A stretch of 64,000 nucleotides of DNA from VRUE01 sp963774405 (GTDB taxonomy: Bacteria > Actinomycetota > Thermoleophilia > Solirubrobacterales > 70-9). The stretch spans positions 1 through 64,000 of the forward strand of contig CAVZEV010000008.1 of assembly GCA_963774405.1 (NCBI GenBank), in the 5' to 3' direction. The notes under the pieces are model-generated. The model searched no databases. It was not told the origin of the DNA and saw nothing but the letters and a program-made list of their open reading frames with translations. Every line of letters starts with the position of its first letter. The first letter of the stretch is position 1. Made by a program: the position numbers and the translations under genes. Positions 50,768 to 59,490 of the stretch are shown in pieces.

Positions 50768-52400
50768 AGAAGCCCTACGCGATCACCCTCGACGTCGGCT
50801 CCAGCCGCGCCAACCACACCGGCAGCTGGCGCACCGAGCGGGCCGTCTACGTCGACCGGCTGCCGCCCTGCAACGACGCCTGCCCGGCCGGCGAGAACAT
50901 CCAGGCCTGGCTGTACGAGGCCGAGGAGGGCGACGGCGGCTACGAGCGCGCCTGGCGCAAGCTGGTCGAGGAGAACCCGCTGCCCGCGGTGATGGGTCGC
51001 GTCTGCTACCACCCCTGCGAGACCGCCTGCAACCGCGCGCAGCTCGACGAGGCGGTCGGCATCCACTCGGTCGAGCGCTTCCTCGGCGACGAGGCGATCC
51101 GCCGTGGTTGGCGGCTGGAGAGCGATGCCGAGCCGAGCGGCAAGCGGGTCCTGGTCGTCGGCGCCGGCCCCTCCGGGCTCTCGGCCGCGTACCACCTGAC
51201 CCGGCTCGGCCACGAGGCGACGATCTACGAGGCCGGGCCGATGGCCGGCGGGATGATGCGCTTCGGCATCCCCACCTACCGGCTGCCGCGCGACGTGCTC
51301 GAGGCCGAGGTGACGCGCATCCTCGAGCTCGGCGTGCGGCTCGAGCTCAACCGCAAGGTCGAGAACGTGCTCGAGGAGATGCGCGAGGGTGGCTTCGACG
51401 CCGCCTTCCTCGCGGTCGGCGCCCACATCGGCCGGCGCGCCTACGTGCCGGCGGGGGAGGCGGCGCGGATCGTCGACGCCGTCTCGCTGCTGGAGGGCAT
51501 CGAGGAGGGCGAGCGCCCGCAGCTCGGCCGGCGGGTCGCCGTCTACGGCGGCGGCAACACGGCGATGGACGCGGCGCGCACGGCGAAGCGGCTGGGCGCG
51601 AGCGACGCGGTCGTCGTCTACCGCCGCACCCGCGAGCGGATGCCGGCCCACGAGGAGGAGGTCGAGGAGGCCGCGGAGGAGGGCGTGATGATGAAGTGGC
51701 TCTCGACGATCAAGCGCTTCGAGGGCGGCAAGCTGACGATCGAGCGGATGGAGCTCGACGAGACCGGCTTCCCGCAGCCGACCGGCGAGATCGAGGAGCT
51801 CGAGGCCGACTCGCTGGTCCTGGCGCTCGGCCAGGAATCCGACCTCTCGCTGCTCGAGGGCGTGCCGGGGATCGAGGTGGAGGACGGCGTCGTCGCAGGT
51901 CGGGCCGAACATGATGACCGGCCACCAGGGGATCTTCGCCGGCGGCGACATGGTGCCGGCCGAGCGCACGGTCACGGTCGGCGTCGGCCACGGCAAGCGG
52001 GCCGCGCGCCACATCGACGGCTGGCTGCGCGGCGGCGCCCTTCGAGCCGCCGCCCCGGCACGAGATCGCCGGCTTCGAGACGCTCAACACCTGGTACTAC
52101 TCCGATGCGCCGCGCATCGAGCAGCCGCGCCTCGAGGCCGCCCGCCGCGCCTCGACCTTCGACGAGGTCGTCGGCGGCCTCGACGAGGACAACGCGCTCT
52201 TCGAGGCGCGCCGCTGCCTCTCCTGCGGCAACTGCTTCTCCTGCGACAACTGCTACGGCGTCTGCCCCGACAACGCCGTGCTCAAGCTCGGCCAGCCGGG
52301 CGAGCTCTACGAGATCGACCTCGACTACTGCAAGGGCTGCGGCCTCTGCGTCGCCGAGTGCCCCTGCGGCGCGATCGAGATGGTCCCCGAGGAGATCTGA
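50764..52400 (+). CDS. GltD-like NAD(P)H oxidoreductase fused to a PorD-type 2x[4Fe-4S] ferredoxin (two frameshifts)
   Basis: N-terminal Fe-S/helical domain (PPCNDACPAGENIQAWLYEA, GRVCYHPCETACNR), FAD site RVLVVGAGPSGLSAAYHLTR, and NAD(P) site RVAVYGGGNTAMDAARTAKR. After extra bases near 51898 and in 52031-52040 the frame changes twice: GIFAGGDMVPAERTVTVGVG, then two ferredoxin cluster motifs (CLSCGNCFSCDNCYGVCPDN and CKGCGLCVAECPCGAIEM). Ends at TGA 52398-52400. About 545 aa. It probably supplies the delta (ferredoxin) function and passes electrons between the complex and NAD(P). Confidence 0.85.
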
Positions 52401-52509
52401 GCCGGCCGGTCCGGACCTCCGAACGTGTGCAGACGGCCGTGACTGTTTCGTCTCTGAATTCTTAGATCTCGCGCACCACGCGTGAATCGAAACCCGTCAC
52501 GGTCGCGGC

Positions 52510-53848
52510 ATGGAACGCGCGAACCAGGACGGGCAGGCGCTGCCATTGGCGCTGGGGGGCTGCCTGGCGCTGCTCGTCGCGGCGCTGGCCCTGGTCGCCA
52601 TAGCCGGGGCGGTGACCGGCAAGGGGAGGGCGCAGCGGGCCGCCGACCTGGCGGCGATCTCCGCCGCCCGCTCGATGCGCGACGACCTCCCCGAGCTGCT
52701 CTCGCCGGCGCGCCTGCCGAATGGGGCGCGGAATCCCCGGCACATGGAGAAGGCGACGTATCTGTGGCGGGCGCGAAGCGCCGCCCTGGATGCCACCGAG
52801 GCGAACGGCGTCGGCGCGGAGCATTTGCGGCTGGACTTCCCGGACGAGAGCTCCTTCGCGCCGCTGCGGGCGAAGGCGCTGGTGCTCGGGGATCTCGAAG
52901 TCGGGCGCCGGCACGCGGAGCTCGAAGCCTCGGCGGTGGCCGAAGCCGGCGCACCGGCGAGCGGCGCCACCGGAGGGGCCACCCCGATCGCGACCGGTGG
53001 CGGCTACGGCGGCCCGCTGGTCATGCGGCAGGGACATGGGATGCGGCCCGACGTGGCGGCCGCCTTCGACCGCATGTCGGCCGCCGCGGCGCGCGCCGGG
53101 GTCGCGCTGATCGTCAACTCCGCCTTCCGCTCCGACGCCGAACAGGCCGCCCTCTTCGCCGCCCACCCCGACCCGACCTGGGTTGCGCCTCCCGGCCACT
53201 CGCTGCATCGCTGCGCGACCGAGCTCGACCTCGGTCCCGAAACCGCCTACGGTTGGCTGGCGGCGAACGCCGGCCACTTCGGTTTCGTGCAGCGCTACAG
53301 CTGGGAGGCCTGGCACTACGGCTTCACCGAGGGACCGCCGCCCTGCTCGGCGGCCGGCAACTCGGTCGGGGCGGCCGGGAGCGGGGGAGACGGCGCTCTC
53401 GCCGGCGACTTCGCTTCCCGCCTTCGTCCCGGCGCGGTTCAGGGCGATGATCGAGCGCGCAGCGGCCCGCTGGAACGTCTCCGCCGCGCTGCTCGCCGGC
53501 CAGCTGATGGCCGAGTCCAACTTCGACCCCTATGCCGGCTCGCCCGCCGGCGCTCAGGGCATCGCCCAGTTCATCCCCTCGACCGCCGCGGCCTACGGCC
53601 TGCGTGACCCCTTCGACCCGGAGGAAGCGATCGACGCCGAGGCCCACCTGATGTCGGACCTGATCCGCAAGTTCGGCTCCCCCGAACTTGCCCTTGCCGC
53701 CTACAACGCCGGGCCCGCCCCGGTCGAAGCCTGCCACTGCATCCCGCCCTATCCCGAGACCCGGGCCTACGTCACCCGCATCGTCGCGCTGCTCGGCGGA
53801 GCCGGTGCCCTGGTCGCCCCAACCATGGAAGTGAGGTTGATCGCATGA
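52510..53848 (+). CDS. TadE-anchored bifunctional wall hydrolase: VanY-type peptidase plus SLT transglycosylase (frameshifted)
   Basis: ATG 52510. Residues 1-60 form a TadE-like helix (GQALPLALGGCLALLVAALA, RAQRAADLAAISAARSM). Residues of about 165-280 are a VanY/M15 D,D-carboxypeptidase: VNSAFRSDAEQAALFAAHPD, SLHRCATELDLG (HxxxxxxD) and WEAWHYGFTEG. One extra T at 53410-53411 moves the frame to an SLT domain: NVSAALLAGQLMAESNFDPY (catalytic Glu), GAQGIAQFIPSTAAAYG and LALAAYNAGPAPVE. About 445 aa when joined. It would cleave both peptide stems and glycan at the outer membrane face. Confidence 0.82.
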
Positions 53849-53908
53849 CCCCTGCAGGTGCCATATTGCCAGTGACGGAGCCAAATTCCGCCCCGCCCCA
53901 AAGTTCCG

Positions 53909-53924
53909 TACACCTGAAGGTGTA
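53909..53924. promoter_or_regulatory. Palindromic operator upstream of VapB-like antitoxin
   Basis: Perfect 7-bp arms TACACCT and AGGTGTA separated by GA, 10 bp before the GTG at 53935. Fits autorepression by a ribbon-helix-helix antitoxin. Confidence 0.6.
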
Positions 53925-53934
53925 TAAAGGTGGA

Positions 53935-54147
53935 GTGACGCGAACCAACATCGACATCGACGACGTGCTGATCGGCCGCGCAATGCGCCTCTACCGCCTG
54001 CGCAGCAAGCGTGAGGCCGTGGACCTCGCCCTGCGCAAGCTGGTCGGCGATCCGATGAGCCGCGAGGAGGCTTTGGCCGCCGAGGGCAGCGGCTGGAGCG
54101 GCGATCTCGACGAGATCCGTTCGCGCGACGAGATCCGGCCGCTGTGA
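53935..54147 (+). CDS. VapB-type antitoxin
   Basis: 70 aa from GTG 53935, next to AAAGGTGGA. The start TRTNIDIDDVLIGRAMRLYR with RSKREAVDLALRKLV is the ribbon-helix-helix DNA-binding pattern of VapB (MRTNIDIDD family). The C-terminal region is acidic and binds the toxin. ATG 53845 in the same frame would place the operator inside the gene, so I reject it. Overlaps the toxin by 4 nt. Confidence 0.85.
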   Translation: MTRTNIDIDDVLIGRAMRLYRLRSKREAVDLALRKLVGDPMSREEALAAEGSGWSGDLDEIRSRDEIRPL

Positions 54148-54542
54148 TCCTCGTTGACAGCTCCGCCTGGATCGAGTTCCTGCGGGCGACCGGCAGCGCC
54201 GCGAACCTCCGGCTGCGCACCGCGCTGCGCGACGACGCCGACCTGGCGAGCACGGACGTTGTCGTGATGGAGATTCTGGCCGGCGCCCGCGACGACGCCG
54301 ACCGCGACCGTCTGCGCCGCCTGCTCTACGGACAGCGCTTCCTCGCGGTCGAAGGCCCGGCGGACTACGAAAGCGCCGCCGAGCTCTACCGGCTCTGCCG
54401 CAGGGCGGGCGAGGCGCCGCGCAAGCTCAGCGACTGTCTGATCGCCGCCGTGGCCCTGCGTCACGAAGCCGAGCTGCTCTGCGATGACGCCGACTTCGAC
54501 GTCATCGCCCGTCACGCCCCGCTGCGGTTGGCGAGAGGTTGA
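54144..54542 (+). CDS. VapC-type PIN ribonuclease toxin
   Basis: 132 aa, GTG overlapping the antitoxin stop (GTGA). PIN signature MILVDSSAWIEFLRATGSAA, TDVVVMEILAGARDD, KLSDCLIAAVALRHEAELLC and DDADFDVIARH provide the acidic residues for Mg2+. Complete family length. Second toxin-antitoxin pair in the window; unlike the first, its antitoxin is VapB-like. Confidence 0.92.
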   Translation: MILVDSSAWIEFLRATGSAANLRLRTALRDDADLASTDVVVMEILAGARDDADRDRLRRLLYGQRFLAVEGPADYESAAELYRLCRRAGEAPRKLSDCLIAAVALRHEAELLCDDADFDVIARHAPLRLARG

Positions 54543-54597
54543 TGTATCGGAATGCATCACGGCATGAGGACGACTGCCGAGCTCAGCGAGCCCGCGC

Positions 54598-55926
54598 TCA
54601 GGTCTTCGTGAACCAGATCCCCGTGCGTGCCACCTTTGGCGCCTCCTGGCCGATCGCGCGGGTGAGCAGCCAGAGGTCGGCAAGGGCCGGGTGCAGCATC
54701 GGCTTGCCGCTGGTCATCAGGCCGACCGACAACGCGCGCTCGGGGTCGGCCCAGCCGAGCACGTTGGTGAAGCCGAGGTGGCCGAACGCCTCCTCGGTGT
54801 CGGGACCGAACAGGCTGACCGCCCTCGCGCCCAGCATGAACCCGCTGGCGTGGCGCAGGGGGGCCACCAGGGTGAGGTCGAGCTCGCGGAACGCCCGCTC
54901 GGATACAGCGCGGCGGATCGTGCGTGGCTCGAGTATGCGCACGCCGTCGAGCTCGCCACCGGCGCGCAGCATCTCGAAGAAGCGCGAGAGCTCGTTGGCG
55001 GTCGTGACGACGTTGCCGGACGGGACGACGCCGGTGAGGAAACGCGGGTCGTTGGAGTGGACGGTGACCTCGTCCGGCGGCAGGCCCAGCGCGCGCTCGA
55101 GCACGGTGGACAGCGGCGGCAGCGCCGGCGGGCCGGTGGGATAGCTAACGGCGACACGGTCGACGTCCTCCGGGCTGACGCCGTAGTTTCCCCAGCGAAA
55201 GCCGAGCGGGTCGAGGATCTCCTTCCCCAGCACGGCGCGAATGTCTTTGCCGGTCACCCGCTGGACGATCTCGGCAACGATGAAGCCGCCCGAGAGCGCG
55301 TGATAGGAGAGGAGCTTGCCGGGGCGCGAGCGGGGCTTGGCCGCGCACAACAGCTCGAGCCGGAACTCGCGGTCGCCGAAGCGGTCCAGGTCGAACGCCT
55401 CGGCCGGCAGGTTCGGCACCCCCGCGCGATGGGAGAGCACCTGCCCGATGGTGATCGCCTCCTTGCCGTGGGCGGCGTACTCGGGGATGTACTCGCACAC
55501 GCGGTCGTCCACATGCAGCAGCCCGCGCTCGTCGAGCAGGTGGGCCACGACCGCGGTCATCGCCTTCGAGGCGGAGAAGATCACGAACGGCGTCTCGGGC
55601 GTCGCCGGCGTGCGCGCCGCGTCCTGGCGGTCGGACGGCCCGTTGCCGCGCGCATGGCCGATCGCGCGGTCGAGCACGACCTCGCCGTGGCGACGCACGC
55701 AGAGAGCGATCGCCGGATAGAAGCCGCTGCGGTAAAGGCGCTCCACGCCGGCCCAGATCCGCTCGATGCCGGCGGCCGTCATGCCCAGCGCCTCGACGTC
55801 GGCCACCTCCTCGGCGCGCGTGCTGACCGCCTCGAGGTCGCGGGGCACCCGAATGCGCCGCAGCGGGTCGGGCACCAGGGGAAGGCGCGGGATCGGCGGG
55901 ACCGGGATTGCCTCCAGCGAGATCAC
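54598..55926 (-). CDS. Serine beta-lactamase-fold hydrolase (class C / EstB-like esterase)
   Basis: 442 aa, GTG start. Active-site SxxK in PFVIFSASKAMTAVVAHLLD and the Tyr motif in LLSYHALSGGFIVAEI. TIGQVLSHRAGVPNL is typical of the family. No signal peptide, so it is probably a cytoplasmic esterase or peptidase rather than an antibiotic-hydrolysing enzyme. GFMLGARAVSLFGPDTEEAF with FGHLGFTNVLGWADPERALS closes the active site. Downstream genes on the same strand are unrelated. Confidence 0.88.
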   Translation of the reverse strand: MISLEAIPVPPIPRLPLVPDPLRRIRVPRDLEAVSTRAEEVADVEALGMTAAGIERIWAGVERLYRSGFYPAIALCVRRHGEVVLDRAIGHARGNGPSDRQDAARTPATPETPFVIFSASKAMTAVVAHLLDERGLLHVDDRVCEYIPEYAAHGKEAITIGQVLSHRAGVPNLPAEAFDLDRFGDREFRLELLCAAKPRSRPGKLLSYHALSGGFIVAEIVQRVTGKDIRAVLGKEILDPLGFRWGNYGVSPEDVDRVAVSYPTGPPALPPLSTVLERALGLPPDEVTVHSNDPRFLTGVVPSGNVVTTANELSRFFEMLRAGGELDGVRILEPRTIRRAVSERAFRELDLTLVAPLRHASGFMLGARAVSLFGPDTEEAFGHLGFTNVLGWADPERALSVGLMTSGKPMLHPALADLWLLTRAIGQEAPKVARTGIWFTKT

Positions 55927-55962
55927 AGACGCACTCCATGGGCGCCGGCCCAGGCAGCCGGG

Positions 55963-56413
55963 TCAGGCATTCTCGATGCGCAGCTTGAGCTCACCCGGGC
56001 GGGCGTTCACAAGCCCCGCCAGAATCGCCGCCTCGGCGGGGCCGCGGACCAGCATCCCGAGCACTCGTCCGGGATCGGCGTCGAGGGAGTAGGTCGCTCG
56101 CGTCCGCCCGCCGCCGAGGTCCTCCAGGCTCCAGGAGCCGGTGAGCGACTTGAGGTCGCCCTTCTCCTGCGTCCAGGAAAGGCGCGTGGGGGGGCTCGTA
56201 GCGGAACCGCACCTGCGTGGTGATATGCCTGACCCTGAGGTCGTTCTTCGCCTCGACCAGCGCCGGGCGCCCCTCCGCGTCACGCTCCAACGCCGACATC
56301 GCCACCAGGCCGCCCTGCCAGTCGGGTGCGGTGAGGACATCCTCCACCACCACCCAGATCTCTTCCACGGGCGCGCCGATCTCGGCGCTGGCACTGCCGC
56401 TGATGCGTGGCAT
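55963..56413 (-). CDS. SRPBCC (polyketide cyclase/START-like) family protein (frameshifted in a 7-base homopolymer)
   Basis: ATG 56413: RISGSASAEIGAPVEEIWVV and APDWQGGLVAMSALERD open a START-like fold. An extra G in the run of seven at 56188-56194 breaks it; with six, RFRYEPPTRLSWTQEKGDLK continues to SWSLEDLGGGRTRATYSLDA and stops near 55963. About 149 aa. Such proteins bind hydrophobic ligands or lipids in a central cavity. The neighbours do not indicate a ligand. Confidence 0.8.
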
Positions 56414-56450
56414 CGAAGATCTCCCTGTGTCGCGAGGAGGCGCAGCCGGG

Positions 56451-56726
56451 CTACGCCTCCTCTGCCTCCTCGCCGGCCCCGACCGCCTCGCCGGCGCTAT
56501 GGACGACCTTCTTCAGGAAGTCGTACTGGGTCTCGACCAGCTTGTCGGCCATCTTCAGCGCCGAGTCGACGATCTGCTCGACCTGCGAGGGGCTCGCCGA
56601 TCCGGCCAAGGTCTCGTCGACGCTGCTGAGAAAGCCGCGGACCGCGCCGATCGCCGCCTCCTGGCCTTCCTTGATCTCCTCCAGCACCTCTTCGGAGAGC
56701 TGAGCCGATCTGTTCGCCTGTGCCAT
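56451..56726 (-). CDS. Small all-alpha protein, phasin-like
   Basis: 91 aa from ATG 56726 with GAAAGGAG upstream. Helical throughout: SEEVLEEIKEGQEAAIGAVR, VEQIVDSALKMADKLVETQY and FLKKVVHSAGEAVG. Such short amphipathic proteins resemble phasins that coat storage granules, but I cannot confirm the family. It is divergent from the TetR gene and shares its operator region. Confidence 0.55.
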   Translation of the reverse strand: MAQANRSAQLSEEVLEEIKEGQEAAIGAVRGFLSSVDETLAGSASPSQVEQIVDSALKMADKLVETQYDFLKKVVHSAGEAVGAGEEAEEA

Positions 56727-56759
56727 CTTCTTGCTCCTTTCTGGCTGTACCAATAGTTC

Positions 56760-56782
56760 TACCAATGTTTACACCATCGGTA
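56760..56782. promoter_or_regulatory. Operator between phasin-like and TetR genes
   Basis: TACCAATG and CATCGGTA form an inverted pair (one mismatch) 7 bp apart; outer CTGTACC and GGTACAG arms also pair across the site. TATAAT at 56781-56786 overlaps its right end, so binding would block a divergent promoter. Confidence 0.5.
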
Positions 56783-56798
56783 TAATTTGGGTACAGCG

Positions 56799-57479
56799 AT
56801 GTCGAGACACAGCAAGAGCACCCGACGCGAGCGGCGACGCCGGCGCGAGTCGGCGATCGTGATGGCGACGCGCGCGCTGCTCGACGAGCACGGCCGGCGT
56901 GACCCCTCGGTCGAGAGGATCGCCCGCGGCGCCGGCGTCAGCAAGCCCGACGTCTATCGCGGCTTCGAATCCAAGGAGGAGATCTTCGCCCTGACGCTCG
57001 TCGATTACCTCGCCGAGCTCGAGCAACGCAGCGCTGGGGCATCCGAGCCCGAGGACCCGATCGCGGCGCTTCGCGAAGCGTGTCTGCGCTACGTCGACTT
57101 CTGCCTCGAGTATCCGGCCTTCGTCGACCACTCGCTCTCGCTGCTGGGACGGTCGACCGAGGAGCTGCGCGAGCAGATCTCCGATCCGATCTGGCTTCGC
57201 CTCGGCGGGGCGTTGGCCACCTGCGTGGGGCGGCTGGAGCGGATTCTCGCAGCGGGGGCCGAGCAGAAGGCGTTCGCGGTCGCCGACCCCGCCTTAAGGG
57301 CCAACCTGCTCAGCGCGCAGATCCTCGGCTCGATCCAGCTGGCGCGCGCCGGTGTCGGTGTGCGCGAGGTGGCCCCCGGCGTGGCCGGGACCTTCGAGCT
57401 CGAACCCGCGCGGCTCCGCGATGCCTGTGTCGAGGACGCCCTGGCCGTGGTGGGAGTCTCCAGAGGGGGCACGGAGTGA
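56799..57479 (+). CDS. TetR-family transcriptional regulator
   Basis: 226 aa from ATG 56799. The N-terminal helix-turn-helix reads RRESAIVMATRALLDEHGRR, then VERIARGAGVSKPDVYRGFE and SKEEIFALTLVDYL. The ligand domain is helical (LRYVDFCLEYPAFVDHSLSL). Probably represses itself and the divergent phasin-like gene through the palindrome at 56760-56782. Inducer unknown. Confidence 0.9.
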   Translation: MSRHSKSTRRERRRRRESAIVMATRALLDEHGRRDPSVERIARGAGVSKPDVYRGFESKEEIFALTLVDYLAELEQRSAGASEPEDPIAALREACLRYVDFCLEYPAFVDHSLSLLGRSTEELREQISDPIWLRLGGALATCVGRLERILAAGAEQKAFAVADPALRANLLSAQILGSIQLARAGVGVREVAPGVAGTFELEPARLRDACVEDALAVVGVSRGGTE

Positions 57480-57499
57480 GCGCGATGGAGGCGGCGGCA

Positions 57500-57760
57500 C
57501 CGGCAAGCCGGCCTCCCTCCGCACCCGCTCCGCCAGGGTGCCGGGCATCACGCCGGTCGGCCTCGCGCCCGGGCAGCAGCACGACCTCGTTCGGCGGGTA
57601 CTCGCGCAGGCCGTCGAGAGCGACTCGGGTCGCCTTGGTCGACCGCCGGATCGGGGAAGACGGCGACCGACGCCTGCGTTTGAATACCGACCAAGGTCGG
57701 GACCTCCGGCCCCCCGGACGACTTTCACGTGGGGGCTCATGGGCTGGACAAGCGTGATTT
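57500..57760 (-). pseudogene. Degenerate coding fragment, minus strand
   Basis: The 456-bp stretch between the TetR and NicO genes has no intact gene. On the minus strand protein-like pieces occur in three frames, in order: TQASVAVFPDPAVD, then TKATRVALDGLREYPPNEVV, then PTGVMPGTLAERVRREAGLP. They read like one small cytoplasmic protein with two frame changes, with a faint universal-stress-protein flavour that I would not rely on. The remaining bases up to 57935 show nothing I can support. Confidence 0.4.
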
Positions 57761-57935
57761 CTTTCTAACCGGAAACCGCGCTCTGCGCACGATGTGCCGG
57801 CGACTTCACGACGAGCATCAGACCCCCGGCGCCATCTAGCCGTCATACCCGCTTCGCGCAATGATTGCCAATCGTGTTCACGCGGAACGAGCACCGCCTG
57901 CTCCTGAGGTGTCAGGATCTTCCCCGGTCTTGAAG

Positions 57936-58580
57936 ATGTTTGGCCTCGACGAGAAGATCGCATCCCTCGCCTCCGGCAAGCCGCTTGTCGCACTGGCGGT
58001 AGCGTTGCTACTCGGTCTGCGTCACCCGCTGGACCCCGATCATTTGGCGGCGGTTGGAGCGATGGCCCGAACCTCAGGCAAACGAGCCCACGGGGCCCTA
58101 ATCGGGTTCACCTGGGGCCTGGGTCACGCCACGACCATCGTCCTTCTCGGCACCCCCCTGGTGCTGTGGGCTGCGGTCATGCCCGAGAGCCTCCAGCGGA
58201 TTATCGAGGCGGTCATCGGCGTTGTGATCCTGGTCCTCGGCTTGCGCCTCTACCTGCGACACAACCGCGGCGATCAGCACGCTCACCCGCATCGCCCGCC
58301 CCGCTCGTTGCGTGAGGCCTATGCGGTCGGGGTGGTGCACGGCGCCGGTGGCAGCGCTGGGATCGGATTGCTATTGATCGCCGCGATTCCGAGTGAGAGC
58401 GTCGCGCTGGCCAGCTTGTTCGTATTTGCGATCAGCACCACCTTCGCGATGGGCGGCGTCGCCGCCGGGCTGGGAAGCATGCTGCAAAACCTCCCGGCTC
58501 GACCCGTTGGAGCGTTTGTCTGCGCCTTCGGCGTCTGGTACCTGGCGGCCGCCGCCGTAGGTGCGCCGTATCCCTTCTAG
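57936..58580 (+). CDS. NicO/HupE-type nickel-cobalt transporter or related membrane exporter
   Basis: 214 aa from ATG 57936; longer reading from 57861 adds an unlikely polar leader. Motif LLLGLRHPLDPDHLAAVGAM (HxxxxDH) in the first helix and FTWGLGHATTIVLLGTPLVL in the second are the NiCoT/NicO metal signature. A His-rich loop (HNRGDQHAHPHRPP) separates the halves, and VGVVHGAGGSAGIGLLLI repeats the fold. About six TM segments. No nickel-enzyme genes lie nearby, so metal and direction are open. Confidence 0.8.
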   Translation: MFGLDEKIASLASGKPLVALAVALLLGLRHPLDPDHLAAVGAMARTSGKRAHGALIGFTWGLGHATTIVLLGTPLVLWAAVMPESLQRIIEAVIGVVILVLGLRLYLRHNRGDQHAHPHRPPRSLREAYAVGVVHGAGGSAGIGLLLIAAIPSESVALASLFVFAISTTFAMGGVAAGLGSMLQNLPARPVGAFVCAFGVWYLAAAAVGAPYPF

Positions 58581-58716
58581 TGCCACGCCAGACAACGTTC
58601 GCCCCGTTCTGGCAGCTGTAAGCCTTCGCCTGGCCAGGGACTTTTGACTCAGCGGTAGCCGTTGCGGCCGAGGCGCAGCCGCATCGGTCCGGCTTCTTCG
58701 CCGGCGACCGGGAAGG

Positions 58717-59364
58717 TCAGTGACCCTGGCGTTGCGCCTTCTTCAGTCGCGCGGTCCAGAGATCCTCGATGCGGTGGGCGATCTTGCTTGCGCTGGGTGG
58801 GTCGCCCTTCGGGTCGCCGCTGATTCGGGAGATGACCGTCGACGGTTCGGGTCCGTTGACCCGGCCGCCGCGGTACCGCTTGCCCGATGCCACGTCGACG
58901 ATCGTGAGCTTGGCGAACCGCTGCACGGCGTCCTGGCCGTCCTGGTATTCGCCGACGACTTCCTCGTCGTAGTGAATCTGAACGACGGTCGATACCTCGC
59001 CGGGCGAGCGAGCCTGGAGCTGGTTGGACAGGTCCATGTAGACGCCCTCGTCGACCTTGCGGTCGTCGACGTCGATTGGGACCACCCCGGGGCGCACGTG
59101 TGCCGAGCCCTTAGCGGGCCTACCCTGGATCGCGGCGTACCGCTCGGCCTTCGGTTCGAGCCTCTCGATCGCGGCCTTCTCCGGCGTCTTGGACTCTTTG
59201 ACGAAGATCCCGGCCGCCACGGCGCCCGCGAAGACGAGCGAGACGACGAACCAGCCCCAGCGGCGTCGTCTCGCGGTCGCCACGAGCGCCCAGGCGGCCA
59301 GCGCGACCAGCACGGCCCTCCACAGCCAGAGCAGAACGGAAGCGAGGGCGAGCGGTCCGGCCAT
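58717..59364 (-). CDS. Hypothetical membrane protein, 215 aa
   Basis: ATG 59364. Two N-terminal TM helices (ALASVLLWLWRAVLVALAAW and WGWFVVSLVFAGAVAAGIFV) followed by a soluble alpha/beta domain with VVQIHYDEEVVGEYQDGQDA and KLTIVDVASGKRYRGGRVNG. No family recognised. Downstream on the same strand, another frame keeps coding-like character to a TGA near 58649 (LTFPVAGEEAGPMRLRLGRN), so a late frameshift or a separate small gene is possible. Confidence 0.6.
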   Translation of the reverse strand: MAGPLALASVLLWLWRAVLVALAAWALVATARRRRWGWFVVSLVFAGAVAAGIFVKESKTPEKAAIERLEPKAERYAAIQGRPAKGSAHVRPGVVPIDVDDRKVDEGVYMDLSNQLQARSPGEVSTVVQIHYDEEVVGEYQDGQDAVQRFAKLTIVDVASGKRYRGGRVNGPEPSTVISRISGDPKGDPPSASKIAHRIEDLWTARLKKAQRQGH

Positions 59365-59490
59365 CGGCCTGAATCTATGCGCGGCTCATACCAGCTCCAT
59401 CCGGGGCCGGCCGCGCTTTTTCTCCGGGTAACTACCTACGGCGGCGGGGTCGGCCCGTTCCGTGGGCGATGCCGCGGTCGATCGGGAGCG

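Noticed and set aside
59365..59490. C-terminal-like peptide KKRGRPRMELV on the minus strand before the membrane-protein gene
   Set aside because: No start or domain supports a gene; too short to separate from chance in this GC-rich DNA.
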